In this document: positions 1 to 8,713 of the stretch, piece by piece
Layout: the number at the start of each line of letters is the position of its first letter
How positions within the stretch are numbered: the first letter of the stretch is position 1
From: Erythrobacteraceae bacterium
GTDB taxonomy: Bacteria; Pseudomonadota; Alphaproteobacteria; Sphingomonadales; Sphingomonadaceae
Direction: 5' to 3'
Length of the DNA stretch: 64,000 nt
Assembly: GCA_027489065.1 (NCBI GenBank)
Contig: JAIYAM010000018.1
Coordinates: forward strand, 62,001 to 126,000
Translations under genes and position numbers: made by a program
Notes under the pieces: generated by a model
What the model was told of the DNA's origin: nothing
Seen by the model: the letters and a program-made list of their open reading frames with translations, nothing else
The model's database searches: none

Positions 1-1001
<1,001 letters not shown>

Positions 1002-1036
1002 TCCAATCCCCCATTGCGGGAGGGCGCAGATTTGAC

Positions 1037-1073
1037 CGGCCCGGCGAAAGGGTAGACACCTTTCGCCGGGCCG
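1037..1073 (+). terminator. Strong GC-rich hairpin after thiC
   Basis: A perfect 15-bp inverted repeat (arms 1037-1051 and 1059-1073, 7-nt loop) lies 35 bp after the thiC stop. No T tract follows, so it may act as a terminator or as an mRNA 3'-end stabiliser. The next gene starts at 1097, so it could also shape that gene's leader. Confidence 0.6.
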
Positions 1074-1096
1074 CGTCTCGTCTGGGGGATCGACAC

Positions 1097-1486
1097 ATGA
1101 ACGCCTACCGCCTGCTGCAAATCCTGCTGGTCGCCTTCGGGATCGTGTTCTGCCTTGTCGGCCCGCTGGCGATGGTCTGGCCGAGCGGCTGGGCGTGGCA
1201 CGAGGGGCCGCCCGCAGCCTCGCAATATTTCATGATGATCGTCGGGGTCTACGCGACGCTCGGGGTGTTCATGATACTCGCGGCGAAAGACCCGCTGGCA
1301 CATGTGTCGCTGATCCGCTTCGTCGCGGTGTCGAGCGCGGTGCATGCCGCGATCATGGCGGTGCAATCGCTGGAGGCCCCGATGCACCACGGCCACCTGC
1401 TGGGCGATGTCCCGGCGCTGTTGATGGTCACGGCGGCCTTCGCAGTGCTGCTGCCCAAGGCGCAGCGCGAGGCGCAGGCAGCCTGA
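1097..1486 (+). CDS. Small four-helix membrane protein, function unknown
   Basis: The 129-residue protein starts MNAYRLLQILLVAFGIVF. Four hydrophobic stretches are visible (about residues 5-27, 43-62, 70-90 and 98-116), so it is probably an inner-membrane protein. The ATG at 1097 is preferred over an upstream in-frame ATG at 998, because the stretch between them covers the thiC terminator hairpin and is not membrane-like. It resembles small DoxX-like or DUF-type membrane proteins in general layout only. No catalytic motif was seen and the function is unknown. Confidence 0.7.
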   Translation: MNAYRLLQILLVAFGIVFCLVGPLAMVWPSGWAWHEGPPAASQYFMMIVGVYATLGVFMILAAKDPLAHVSLIRFVAVSSAVHAAIMAVQSLEAPMHHGHLLGDVPALLMVTAAFAVLLPKAQREAQAA

Positions 1487-1559
1487 GGCGATAAGCGCGG
1501 GCGCTTGACGGGCGCGGCGGGCGGGGCGCAGGATGCGGGCTTTCAGGGAGGGATCTGCC

Positions 1560-2033
1560 ATGCACCACGCAACCATCCGCCGTGCGGCCATCGCCGCCGC
1601 GCTGTCGCTCGCCGCCACCGCGCCTGCCCACGCAGGCGAGCCCAAGCAGACCCTCATGCCCGAGAACCCCGAGGCCCGCGCCTTTCAGGAGGCGGTCGGC
1701 TTTTCTGACGCTGTGGTGCACGGCGACACCATCTACCTCTCGGGCGTGGTCGCCGCGCCGATGCCGGGGGAGACGGGCCTCGCCCCCGCCTACGAACGCG
1801 CCTTCGCCCGGCTCGATGCGACGATCAAGCGGCTGGGCGCGACATGGGACGACGTGCTGGTGTTCGACACCTTCCACGCCGGCACGAACATGGCGAGGCA
1901 ACTCGACGATCTGGTGCCGGTCAAGAACCGCTACATCAAGGCCCCCTTCCCGGCATGGACCGCGGTCGGCGTGACCGAGCTCTACGAGCCCACCGCGGTG
2001 ACCGAGATCAAGCTGACGCTCCGCAAGCCCTAG
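1560..2033 (+). CDS. Secreted RidA/YjgF-family protein
   Basis: The 157-residue protein begins with a signal peptide ending AATAPAHAG (about residue 24), followed by a RidA-like fold with the segments AVVHGDTIYLSGVV and TIKRLGATWDDVLVFDTF. Cytosolic RidA deaminates reactive enamine/imine intermediates. Members with a signal peptide form a separate, poorly characterised subgroup. The C-terminal segment AFPAWTAVGVTEL matches the usual RTAVGV.L region, but the typical catalytic Arg position reads Trp-Thr, so RidA deaminase activity is doubtful. Start at 1560 is supported by the upstream GGGAGGGA ribosome site; an upstream in-frame ATG at 1533 lacks one. Confidence 0.8.
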   Translation: MHHATIRRAAIAAALSLAATAPAHAGEPKQTLMPENPEARAFQEAVGFSDAVVHGDTIYLSGVVAAPMPGETGLAPAYERAFARLDATIKRLGATWDDVLVFDTFHAGTNMARQLDDLVPVKNRYIKAPFPAWTAVGVTELYEPTAVTEIKLTLRKP

Positions 2034-2212
2034 CGCCGCCCCCCCCGAACAGACGCGCCGGTCCGGTGCAGCGTTGCGCCTGCACGACCGCGCGGGGCGT
2101 GGTTGCTGACCTGTTTTAGCGCGCCCCTTCGCCAAGTCCCGTAATCCTCGCATCCCGCCGCAATTGCCGACCCCGGCGAACGCCAGCGCGGGACAGACGA
2201 GGAAACGCCACC

Positions 2213-2776
2213 ATGACCGACCACCGCAAGGATATGCGTCAGGACATCCCAGCCGAAAGGCAGGACGGCCTCAACAACCAGAGCGACGCGCGCAACCGCG
2301 CCAACCAGGCAGCGGCCAGCCGCCCGGGTGTGGACGCCGAACACGCGCTCGACGAGGCCGGCAACATGACCGCCACCCCCCACGAGGGCAGCGCCTTCGA
2401 GCCGCTCCGCATGGGCTCCGACGAGGACCGCCAGCGCGAGGAAGACAGCAACTACGTGATCGATCAGGGCGCGGCCCAGCGTTCGGGTGACCAGCACGGC
2501 GTCAGCCGTCAGGGCGCCGTCACCCAGCACGGCGACGCGATCCGCGAGACCCAGTCGGCCCCCGGCGGCGGCAGCGTGTTCCAGCCGCTCGCGGCGGACC
2601 AACGCCATGTCGAGGACCCGGCCGAAAACCAGCGCGGCAACCCCGCGGGCCAGAACCAGCAGGGCCTGAACGAGACCACTCCTGGCGCAGCCAACCGCGA
2701 CGAGCGCCTGCGTGACGGGACCCATGACAGCGAACCGCGCGGCTATCCGCCCAGCGAAGATCAGCGCCGCCCGTAA
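2213..2776 (+). CDS. Hydrophilic, probably disordered protein of unknown function
   Basis: The 187-residue protein is very rich in Q, N, R, D, E and G, with no hydrophobic segment or cysteine. A loose internal duplication is visible: EGSAFEPL (about residues 62-69) and GGSVFQPL (about 121-128), each followed by an acidic D/E-R stretch. Such composition is typical of desiccation or stress hydrophilins, but that is only an analogy. A GAGGAAACGCC ribosome site precedes the ATG. It is followed by a terminator at 2849. Confidence 0.65.
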   Translation: MTDHRKDMRQDIPAERQDGLNNQSDARNRANQAAASRPGVDAEHALDEAGNMTATPHEGSAFEPLRMGSDEDRQREEDSNYVIDQGAAQRSGDQHGVSRQGAVTQHGDAIRETQSAPGGGSVFQPLAADQRHVEDPAENQRGNPAGQNQQGLNETTPGAANRDERLRDGTHDSEPRGYPPSEDQRRP

Positions 2777-2848
2777 CCAGCCCCCCCACCACCGCCCGCG
2801 CGCTGTCGCCAAGCCCCCCGAAGCGACGCGCGCTCGGCGGCCGGTGCG

Positions 2849-2882
2849 AAGGCCCTCTCCCGTCTGCGGGAGGGGGCCTTTT
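2849..2882 (+). terminator. Rho-independent terminator
   Basis: A 14-bp GC-rich stem (arms 2849-2862 and 2867-2880 with one G-U pair, TCTG loop) is followed by TT. It lies 72 bp after the stop of the hydrophilic-protein gene and reads in its direction. Confidence 0.75.
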
Positions 2883-2981
2883 GCTGTCTGCGGGTCGAAT
2901 GCGGGATGCGCGGGAGGGTGCGCGGGAATGCGGGCCGCCCTGCGCGGCGAGGCCATCCGGCAGAGGCGCGCCGGAGCGGGC

Positions 2982-3116
2982 CTAGCTGTTCTTCAGGTTC
3001 TCCAGCCCCTTGATCCCGCCGGGCTTGAGGCTCGGCTGGCTGGCGTTGGTCTTGGGGCCCTTGTCCTTCTTGGGCTTGCGGGCTTCCTTGGACTTCTTCT
3101 GCTGACCTTTGGCCAT
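2982..3116 (-). CDS. Very small lysine-rich protein (44 aa)
   Basis: The reading frame encodes MAKGQQKKSKEARKPKKDKG and ends in LENLKNS. It has about 14 lysines and is strongly basic in the first half. The upstream sequence GGGAGAGCCTC gives a ribosome site at a reasonable distance. The composition suggests RNA, DNA or ribosome binding. Short conserved Lys-rich proteins of this type are common in alphaproteobacteria, but I assign no function. Confidence 0.6.
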   Translation of the reverse strand: MAKGQQKKSKEARKPKKDKGPKTNASQPSLKPGGIKGLENLKNS

Positions 3117-3351
3117 GAGGCTCTCCCATCGGGCGAGATGCCCATCAGGAGGGCGTGGGCCGGATGGGGGAAGGTGTCAATGTGAGGTCGGCGGGGAGGG
3201 GTGGGGGAGAGGTGATACGTGGCTACGAGTTCAACAACGCGGAATTGCCCTTGCGCCCTCTCTCTTTGGGTGAGGCGCGCAAGGGTCAACGAGATACCGA
3301 AATACAACTATTCATGCTGGCAACTAGCCGGCAGCAGCGGCAAAGACCTGC

Positions 3352-3732
3352 TTAAGCTGCGTCCACTTGACCCAGCCGAAGCCTGTTGTTCAAGGCTGGA
3401 CGAAGATCGTTGTCTTCATCGATACGGAGCATCCGCAAGTCCTTAACAATACGGCTAAACCAAGCGTGGCGATCATCAAGGTCGCGAACCGCCAAAACAC
3501 AGGTAATTGCGTTTGACTCGGGGGTGCCGAAAAACAGGCTCCCTTGCTGCCTCTTAAAGCCGTGAGCCGCAAGCCCGCGTTCGATCATGCCATAGCAGTT
3601 CTTCCAGTTGTCACCCAAAACGCGCTCAGCGATATGGGTGTCGATATCAAAGGCGATTGCATACACGCGCCCGCTTCCTTCTGTATGCCGACTGGCCGTT
3701 TCGGTCCGAGGAGAGATCGGCGTTATAGACAT
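3352..3732 (-). CDS. vapD: VapD-like (Cas2-fold) endoribonuclease
   Basis: The 126-residue protein carries the VapD signature from about residue 22: VYAIAFDIDTHIAERVLG, then HGFKRQQGSLFFG and IVKDLRMLRIDEDNDL. VapD proteins are small ferredoxin-fold RNases related to Cas2; some act as toxins and are often on mobile elements. The conserved Asp follows the first strand (AFDID). Start 3732 is chosen because TGGAGGACGACCC lies directly upstream. The N-terminal 20 residues are extra relative to classical 90-95 aa VapD. No adjacent antitoxin is obvious. Codon use and GC content are less extreme than in neighbours, suggesting acquisition. Confidence 0.82.
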   Translation of the reverse strand: MSITPISPRTETASRHTEGSGRVYAIAFDIDTHIAERVLGDNWKNCYGMIERGLAAHGFKRQQGSLFFGTPESNAITCVLAVRDLDDRHAWFSRIVKDLRMLRIDEDNDLRPALNNRLRLGQVDAA

Positions 3733-3949
3733 GGGTCGTCCTCCAGAAGTGCGCGAATAAGGCACATCTCTGTAGACGTTTTCCCTGCACTTTGCTAGCG
3801 CGCGATACGCGGCGATGCCGCGTTGTGGCGCGCCGTTATGTTAATTTAGCGGGATGCCACATAGGGGTTCTCCTTTCTCTTGCTCCCGGCGAGTGGGATA
3901 GACTGAACTCTGGAAGGTCAGGTGTTGGCGCACCCCACCTCCCGCGTTT

Positions 3950-3971
3950 GGCCCGTCCTTCGGGGCGGGCC
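3950..3971 (-). terminator. Short hairpin after the wHTH gene
   Basis: A 9-bp stem with a TTCG tetraloop (arms 3950-3958 and 3963-3971, one G-U pair) lies 19 bp beyond the stop of the minus-strand gene ending at 3990. There is no clear T tract. It could equally belong to an unannotated transcript in 3840-3980. Confidence 0.5.
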
Positions 3972-3989
3972 ATTCTCGTTATTCAGACG

Positions 3990-4436
3990 CTAATCGTCGT
4001 CGAAACTCAGATCTTCGTCGTCCGAGAAGCCATAAGCCTCATATTGATGATCATTCGTAGGCCCTTCGCTTGCGGCTTGCGGCTTCACAATGTGCAAGTC
4101 AGCAATCCATTGCCCGCGGTGATTTTGAACTTTTTCCTCATTGCGGAGGCGCGACAAAGTCGAAGCAACCGACGGCTCCTTCGTGTCGCGCCCTTGCTTA
4201 ACTATCTCATTGACGATGTCCTTTACCGACATCCCGCCCGGCCCCGCGGCTTCAAGTACCTCTACGACAAGCGTTTTCATGTCCCGAGCTGGACGTGCCG
4301 AGCTGGCGATTTCAGGCCTTTGCTGTTCAAGAAGCGCAATCGCAGAATCTAGCTCTTTGATCCGTATGCGCAGCAGCTTCATTTCCTCACTGGCTCGGTC
4401 GCGTTCTTGGCGGAGGATTTGTACGGCATTGTTCAT
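3990..4436 (-). CDS. Coiled-coil plus winged-helix protein, possible regulator
   Basis: The 148-residue protein has three parts. An N-terminal coiled coil (about residues 3-42, LRQERDRASEEMKLLRIRIK) comes first. A winged-helix-like segment follows (about 53-112), with MSVKDIVNEIVKQG as recognition region and TLSRLRNEEKVQNHRGQW as wing. The tail is acidic and ends DDEDLSFDDD. The layout suggests a dimeric DNA-binding protein. A perfect 16-bp palindrome sits 75-90 bp upstream of its start (4511-4526), consistent with autoregulation, though this is inference. It lies in the same lower-GC patch as the VapD gene. Confidence 0.7.
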   Translation of the reverse strand: MNNAVQILRQERDRASEEMKLLRIRIKELDSAIALLEQQRPEIASSARPARDMKTLVVEVLEAAGPGGMSVKDIVNEIVKQGRDTKEPSVASTLSRLRNEEKVQNHRGQWIADLHIVKPQAASEGPTNDHQYEAYGFSDDEDLSFDDD

Positions 4437-4510
4437 GCTTAACGGCTAGCACACAACTTGCGCGCGCGCGAGTCTCCGCAAAGTTCCTTGCGCAAAAAAA
4501 TGTGGATGGC

Positions 4511-4526
4511 GCAAGTTGCAACTTGC
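4511..4526. promoter_or_regulatory. Perfect 16-bp palindrome, operator candidate
   Basis: GCAAGTTGCAACTTGC is its own reverse complement. Partial copies of the half-site lie closer to the minus-strand wHTH gene: AACTTGCGCG at 4455 and CCTTGCGCAA at 4486. Together they cover the expected promoter region of that gene (start 4436). Confidence 0.5.
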
Positions 4527-4646
4527 AAGTGCCGTTTCAAGTTTTCTTTATATGTTTTAGTGTGGGCGCCATTCAGAGCATTTCACCATCTACAACCTCT
4601 GCGCTAATCCGCATTGGCGGCGCTCTGCATCCCTCGTCGCGACACC

Positions 4647-5135
4647 CTACCCTCGCGCCATCCCCACCAGCACCCGGTCCAGCGCTTGCAAGAACCGCGA
4701 GCGGTCCGCCTTGCTGAACGGCGCGGGGCCGCCGCCCACGCCGTCCATGCCGGCGCGCAGGTCGGCCATGATCGCGCGGGTGGCGATGGCGCCGCCGATG
4801 CTGGCGGCGGTGAACGCCTCGCCATTGTGTTTGAGCACCCGCGCGCCCGCTTTCAGGCAGCGGTCGGCGAGCAATATGTCGGCGGTGACGACCACGCACT
4901 TGCCTTTGGGCAGCGCACCGGCGTGTTCCGCGATCCAGTCGTCCGCCGCGTCGAAGCTGTCCGAGACCACCACGCGCTTGATGCGCGGGGAATCGGGGAT
5001 GCGGAAGGCGGCGTTGCTGACCACGCGCACCTCGGCGCGGTAACGCTCGGCCACGCGATAGATCTCGTCCTTGACCGGGCAGGCGTCGGCGTCGACCAGA
5101 ATCGTGATGGAGTTGGGATTGGCGGCGGGTGACAT
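4647..5135 (-). CDS. YaiI/YqxD family protein (DUF188)
   Basis: The 162-residue protein shows the family N-terminus ITILVDADACPVKDEIYRVA, then VVVTADILLADRCL and the C-terminal block RSRFLQALDRVL. The family has a PIN-like nuclease fold with conserved acidic residues (here DADACP and TADILLAD), so nuclease activity is plausible but unproven. Length matches the family. It is transcribed alone. Confidence 0.93.
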   Translation of the reverse strand: MSPAANPNSITILVDADACPVKDEIYRVAERYRAEVRVVSNAAFRIPDSPRIKRVVVSDSFDAADDWIAEHAGALPKGKCVVVTADILLADRCLKAGARVLKHNGEAFTAASIGGAIATRAIMADLRAGMDGVGGGPAPFSKADRSRFLQALDRVLVGMARG

Positions 5136-5322
5136 GGCGCCGCTCTAGCCGAGGTGCGCGCGCGCGGTAAGGGCGTCTCGCCGGCGCGGGCGCGGGCCTG
5201 GGCCGGGCTTTCCTACAGGCGGAAATCTGCGCCAAGCTGGCGAAATCGCGGGAAATTTGGCGCGCAAGGCCGGATTTGAAGGGCTTTTTTAGCGAAATCA
5301 GGGGGATGGGCTTTTGCCAGGG

Positions 5323-5402
5323 TGCCCCTTGCCCCGCGCCAGACCCCCCTTAGACCCCCGCCAGACCCCCTCTAGAGGCCTCCAGACCCGCCTTAGCCCC
5401 CC
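5323..5402. repeat. Short degenerate AGACCCCC tandem repeats
   Basis: Between the DUF188 and GGDEF genes, units of the form (C/T)(C/T)AGACCC occur five times at irregular 9-18 bp spacing, starting with GCCAGACCCCCCTTAGACCC. The same motif recurs at 51087-51125, also intergenic. It may be a dispersed extragenic repeat family. Confidence 0.55.
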
Positions 5403-5404
5403 CT

Positions 5405-6202
5405 TTAGGCCGCCTTCTCGATCCGGTTGCGGCCCGCTTGCTTGGCCGCATAGAGCGCCATGTCGGCCCGGGTGATCAGCCGCCCGGTCGCCTCGGCGTC
5501 CCCGCGCTCGGCCAGCCCGAAGCTGGCGGTGAGGGTGTAGGGGCCGGCCGGAGTGATCAGCGCGGTCTCGGCCACGGCCACGCGCAGCGCCTCGATGCAC
5601 GCGGAAAACTTCGCGAAATCCGTGGCTTGCGCGGCGATGAGAAACTCTTCGCCGCCGATCCGGGCAATCAGCCAGTCATGCGGCAGGATGCGCCGGAGCA
5701 GGGCGGCAAAGTGCACAAGGCTCGCATCGCCCCCGTCATGGCCCAGCCGGTCGTTGACGCGCTTGAAGAAGTCGATGTCGGCAATCGCCAGAGCCAAGCC
5801 GGAGGCCTGCGCCCCCCACGTCTCGAGCTGCGCCATCGCCGCCCGGCGGTTGGAAAGCCCGGTGAGCGGATCCTGCAAAGCCATGTGCTCCAGCTCGCGG
5901 CGCGAGGCCTCCACGCGCAGGGTCAGCGACGCGATCCAGGCGAAGGCCATGCTTGCGACGATCAGCGGGATGAGGCCGGCAAAGACCATCGTCCCGGCGT
6001 AATCGATGGTCCCGAACTGGGTGAAGGAGATCTGGGCAAAGGCCATCGAGGCGAACACCGACCCGCCGACGACGATCGCCCCGGTGCGCCAAAGGCGGCG
6101 GCGCAGGGTGGCCGGAGCGTCGGCAAAAGTAGGCGAGGCGGAGGGCGGTTCCATCACCGCGCAGGGTAACGCGGCACCTCTGGCGAATGTCTTAACGCGC
6201 AC
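5405..6202 (-). CDS. Membrane-anchored diguanylate cyclase (GGDEF domain)
   Basis: The 265-residue protein has two membrane segments (about 41-60 and 70-92) followed by a GGDEF domain (about 105-262) with active-site GGEEF at 183-187 and DPLTGLSNRR at its start. It should make c-di-GMP from two GTP. The product-inhibition I-site RxxD, expected five residues before GGEEF, is absent (DWLI there). The sensory part is only the hairpin of two helices, with no periplasmic domain of note. An internal ATG at 6154 (MEPPSAS) is a possible alternative start; neither has a strong ribosome site. Confidence 0.9.
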   Translation of the reverse strand: MRVKTFARGAALPCAVMEPPSASPTFADAPATLRRRLWRTGAIVVGGSVFASMAFAQISFTQFGTIDYAGTMVFAGLIPLIVASMAFAWIASLTLRVEASRRELEHMALQDPLTGLSNRRAAMAQLETWGAQASGLALAIADIDFFKRVNDRLGHDGGDASLVHFAALLRRILPHDWLIARIGGEEFLIAAQATDFAKFSACIEALRVAVAETALITPAGPYTLTASFGLAERGDAEATGRLITRADMALYAAKQAGRNRIEKAA

Positions 6203-6260
6203 CTTGCGGCGGGCCGATTAGGTGAACCGGGGAAGGTGTGCTACAGGAGGACCGCTGACG

Positions 6261-6291
6261 TCGAAATTTGCGACGGACTTCGAAATTTGCG
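6261..6291. repeat. Direct repeat upstream of the cold-shock gene
   Basis: TCGAAATTTGCG occurs at 6261-6272 and again at 6280-6291, 19 bp apart. It lies in the 215-bp leader region between the divergent GGDEF and cold-shock genes and could be a regulator site. This is seen directly; the role is inferred. Confidence 0.4.
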
Positions 6292-6417
6292 CTCCGCCGC
6301 CCGGCCCAAATCCGCGCGGCGTCTACCAGACGACGACTTCCTTTCATCGGACGATACGACGCACTCCCCCCTCGCATGTTGCGGAGGGTAACTGATTGTT
6401 CTTGAAAGGAACATCGC

Positions 6418-6630
6418 ATGAGCACCAAGACCGGAACCGTGAAGTTCTTCAACACCGAAAAGGGTTATGGCTTCATCCAGCCCGACGATGGCTCGTCGGA
6501 CAGCTTCGTCCACATCACGGCCGTGCAGGCCGCCGGCATGCACAGCCTCGACAAGGACCAGCGTCTGAGCTTCGACCTCGAGCGCGGGCGCAACGGCAAG
6601 GAAAGCGCCGTCAACCTTTCGGCCGCTTAA
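6418..6630 (+). CDS. Cold-shock domain protein (CspA family)
   Basis: The 70-residue protein is a single cold-shock domain with RNP1 (KGYGFI, residues 15-20) and RNP2 (DSFVHI). It binds single-stranded RNA/DNA and melts mRNA structure. The A-A-A-G-G-A ribosome site precedes the ATG. The leader from the divergent neighbour is over 200 nt, as is common for cold-shock genes with structured 5' UTRs. It is followed by a charged small protein and an HPF-like ribosome factor on the same strand. Confidence 0.96.
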   Translation: MSTKTGTVKFFNTEKGYGFIQPDDGSSDSFVHITAVQAAGMHSLDKDQRLSFDLERGRNGKESAVNLSAA

Positions 6631-6746
6631 GACCGACACTTACCGGGGGCAGGGCGCGCGAGCCGCGTCCTGCCCCTTTTGACGACCCCAGACGCACGCA
6701 CGCCTACCGAATCCCGCCTACCCCCTCCCATGGCAGGACAATCTCG

Positions 6747-6971
6747 ATGGCCCAGACCTACGAATTCTACTGCGAGCGCGCCGACGAGGCCGCACTGCTC
6801 GCCGACAAGGCAACGCTCGAAAACGTGCGCGAGCGCGAACTGCGTTCGGAAAAGACCTGGCGGGGGCTCGCCGAACACGCGCGCAAGACCGCCGAGGAAC
6901 GCATCAAGGCCGACAACGTGCGCGCCGAGCGCCGGGCGGCAGACAGCCTCGCTCTCGAACGTCCTACCTGA
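6747..6971 (+). CDS. Small charged helical protein, unknown function
   Basis: The 74-residue protein, MAQTYEFYCERADEAALLAD, is rich in Glu, Arg and Ala, with predicted continuous helix. It has one cysteine and no membrane segment. The ATG at 6747 follows CAGGACAATCTC; upstream in-frame starts only extend into non-coding sequence after the cold-shock gene. Its position between a cold-shock protein and a ribosome hibernation-like factor suggests a stress role, by context only. Confidence 0.6.
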   Translation: MAQTYEFYCERADEAALLADKATLENVRERELRSEKTWRGLAEHARKTAEERIKADNVRAERRAADSLALERPT

Positions 6972-7049
6972 TTGCGCTGGTAAGCCGGCGCCGGCCGCCG
7001 CAAGGTCTCTCCCGGGCAACAGGACACTGACGCCACAGGAGATCAGGCC

Positions 7050-7403
7050 ATGAGCACCATGCAGTTCCAGTTCAACACCAACAGTTCGGTGATGGGCACT
7101 CACGAGGTCGCGGCGCGGATCGAGACGCAGGTGCGCCAGCGGCTCGCCCGGTTCGAAGACCGGCTGACCCGGCTGGAAGTGCATGTCGAGGACGTGAACA
7201 GCTCCAAGCACGGCGACGATGACAAGCATTGCACGATCGAGGCGCGCCCGCGCGGCAGCCGTCCGATCGGGGTCACCGGCAAGGCACCCGACGTCGATGC
7301 CGCCGCACGGATCGCGGCGGGCATCATGGCCGAGCGGCTGGGCCGGATCTTCGGCAAGGCCGAGCGCCACCGCCGTGATCCCTCCCCCGACAAGCAGATC
7401 TGA
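7050..7403 (+). CDS. HPF/RaiA-family ribosome-associated protein
   Basis: The 117-residue protein contains an S30AE-like fold: ETQVRQRLARFEDRLTRLEVHVEDVN (about 26-51) followed by DDDKHCTIEARPRGSRPIGV and an amphipathic helix DVDAAARIAAGIMAERLG. Such factors bind the 30S decoding site and mediate ribosome hibernation. It lacks the long C-terminal dimerisation domain of long HPF, so it is a short form. Context with the cold-shock gene fits a stress response. Confidence 0.82.
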   Translation: MSTMQFQFNTNSSVMGTHEVAARIETQVRQRLARFEDRLTRLEVHVEDVNSSKHGDDDKHCTIEARPRGSRPIGVTGKAPDVDAAARIAAGIMAERLGRIFGKAERHRRDPSPDKQI

Positions 7404-7421
7404 TCCAGCGGGACGCGGCGG

Positions 7422-8642
7422 CTAGAGCCCCTTGCGACCGAAGACCCGAGGCGTGAGGCCGCGTCCTCTGAGCCCCGGCAGGCCCGGCTGACCCGGCGAC
7501 GGCGCGATCACCGGTGCGGGCGCCGGGGCGACCGGCGGGGGCGGCGCGGCCCCGCCATCGCCCATCGCGCGCACCTCGAAGCGGCCGCCCACGCCTTCGG
7601 CGAGCCTGCGTTTCTCCGCCCACTCGTTGGCGAGCGCCATCTTGGCGTCCTGGTCATCCGGCATGACCGCCGCCGGGAAAGCGCGGTCGTCGAAGGCGTT
7701 GCTTTCGGGCACGTGCCCCTCGGCGACGAAACCGAGCGCGAGGTGCTTCAGCGGCACCAGTTCGTAGAACGGGACGTCGGCGGCTTCCGGCTCGGCGTAT
7801 CCGATATCCGCGCCCGCCGCGTGATGCCGCACCCGGCAGGAGAGGCTGCGGTCTTCGGGTCCGAAAGTGTCGCCATCGGGGATGACATAGCCGTTCGGCA
7901 TGGTCGCCACCTTCAGGAAGGCGAACACCGTCTCGAGATTGGCGGCCCAAGGGAGCACGCTCGGCTGGACGATGATCTCCCGCCCCAGCCAGTGGCGCGC
8001 GCCGAAGGTGCGGATGCCGACCAGCGGTTCCTCGCCCATCGCGGGGCGCGGGCCGAACAGGAAGGGGTGGATGTGGAGGGGGCCGGGTGCGTCGTCGCTG
8101 GCGGCGAGCCCATCGAACAACTCACCGCCGATCAGCATGTCTGACTGCGTCCAGTGCACGGCAAGCGGCATGGTGTGTTCGCTGGTGACCCGCGCCATCA
8201 GCGCGAGGACCGAGAGGCGCCGCTCGAACTGCGACTGGCTGGCCCCGGCACGAGGCGTCCCGATCTGGCTAAGGAATGCCGCGATCTTGGGATCTTCCTC
8301 GACCCCGCCCATCACCCCGTGAGAGACCTCAAGCAGAATGTGGGTCTGCGATCGCATGATCCGCTCGCGGATGTCGGGCGTGGCAATCCCGTTGAAAGGC
8401 GAAGAGAGCGCCCCCCGGAATACCTCGGAAGCCGCAGGCCGGTCGAGGTATTCGAAAGTGATCATCAACTCCTCCGCGCCGCCGAACAGCCGGTAAAAGA
8501 ACCCCGGATTGGCTTCGGGCACGTTGAACTGTGCCCCGCTGCGCATCCCTTCGATCCGGGCGAAATCGCGCATGATCGCTTCGAGATCACTGATCGGGCG
8601 GTCGAACAGCAGAGCGGCCTGAACGCGGTTAGGATAGAGCAT
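7422..8642 (-). CDS. Large conserved protein of unknown function (DUF4261-like?)
   Basis: The 406-residue soluble protein has no signal peptide. It contains a His- and Trp-rich central region (EHTMPLAVHWTQSDMLIGG, then GPLHIHPFLFGPRP, about 165-215). The proline-rich, low-complexity C-terminal tail (about 365-400) ends GLTPRVFGRKGL. A weak resemblance to DUF4261-type proteins is suspected from the AVHWxxS element, but I would not rely on it. It ends 18 bp from the convergent HPF gene. Confidence 0.7.
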   Translation of the reverse strand: MLYPNRVQAALLFDRPISDLEAIMRDFARIEGMRSGAQFNVPEANPGFFYRLFGGAEELMITFEYLDRPAASEVFRGALSSPFNGIATPDIRERIMRSQTHILLEVSHGVMGGVEEDPKIAAFLSQIGTPRAGASQSQFERRLSVLALMARVTSEHTMPLAVHWTQSDMLIGGELFDGLAASDDAPGPLHIHPFLFGPRPAMGEEPLVGIRTFGARHWLGREIIVQPSVLPWAANLETVFAFLKVATMPNGYVIPDGDTFGPEDRSLSCRVRHHAAGADIGYAEPEAADVPFYELVPLKHLALGFVAEGHVPESNAFDDRAFPAAVMPDDQDAKMALANEWAEKRRLAEGVGGRFEVRAMGDGGAAPPPPVAPAPAPVIAPSPGQPGLPGLRGRGLTPRVFGRKGL

Positions 8643-8713
8643 GATGGAGCGAGACCCGGTTCCTTGACAGGCCTTCAGCGTAAGGCAGCAGGGTTAATCC
8701 CAGGTTGAGATTG

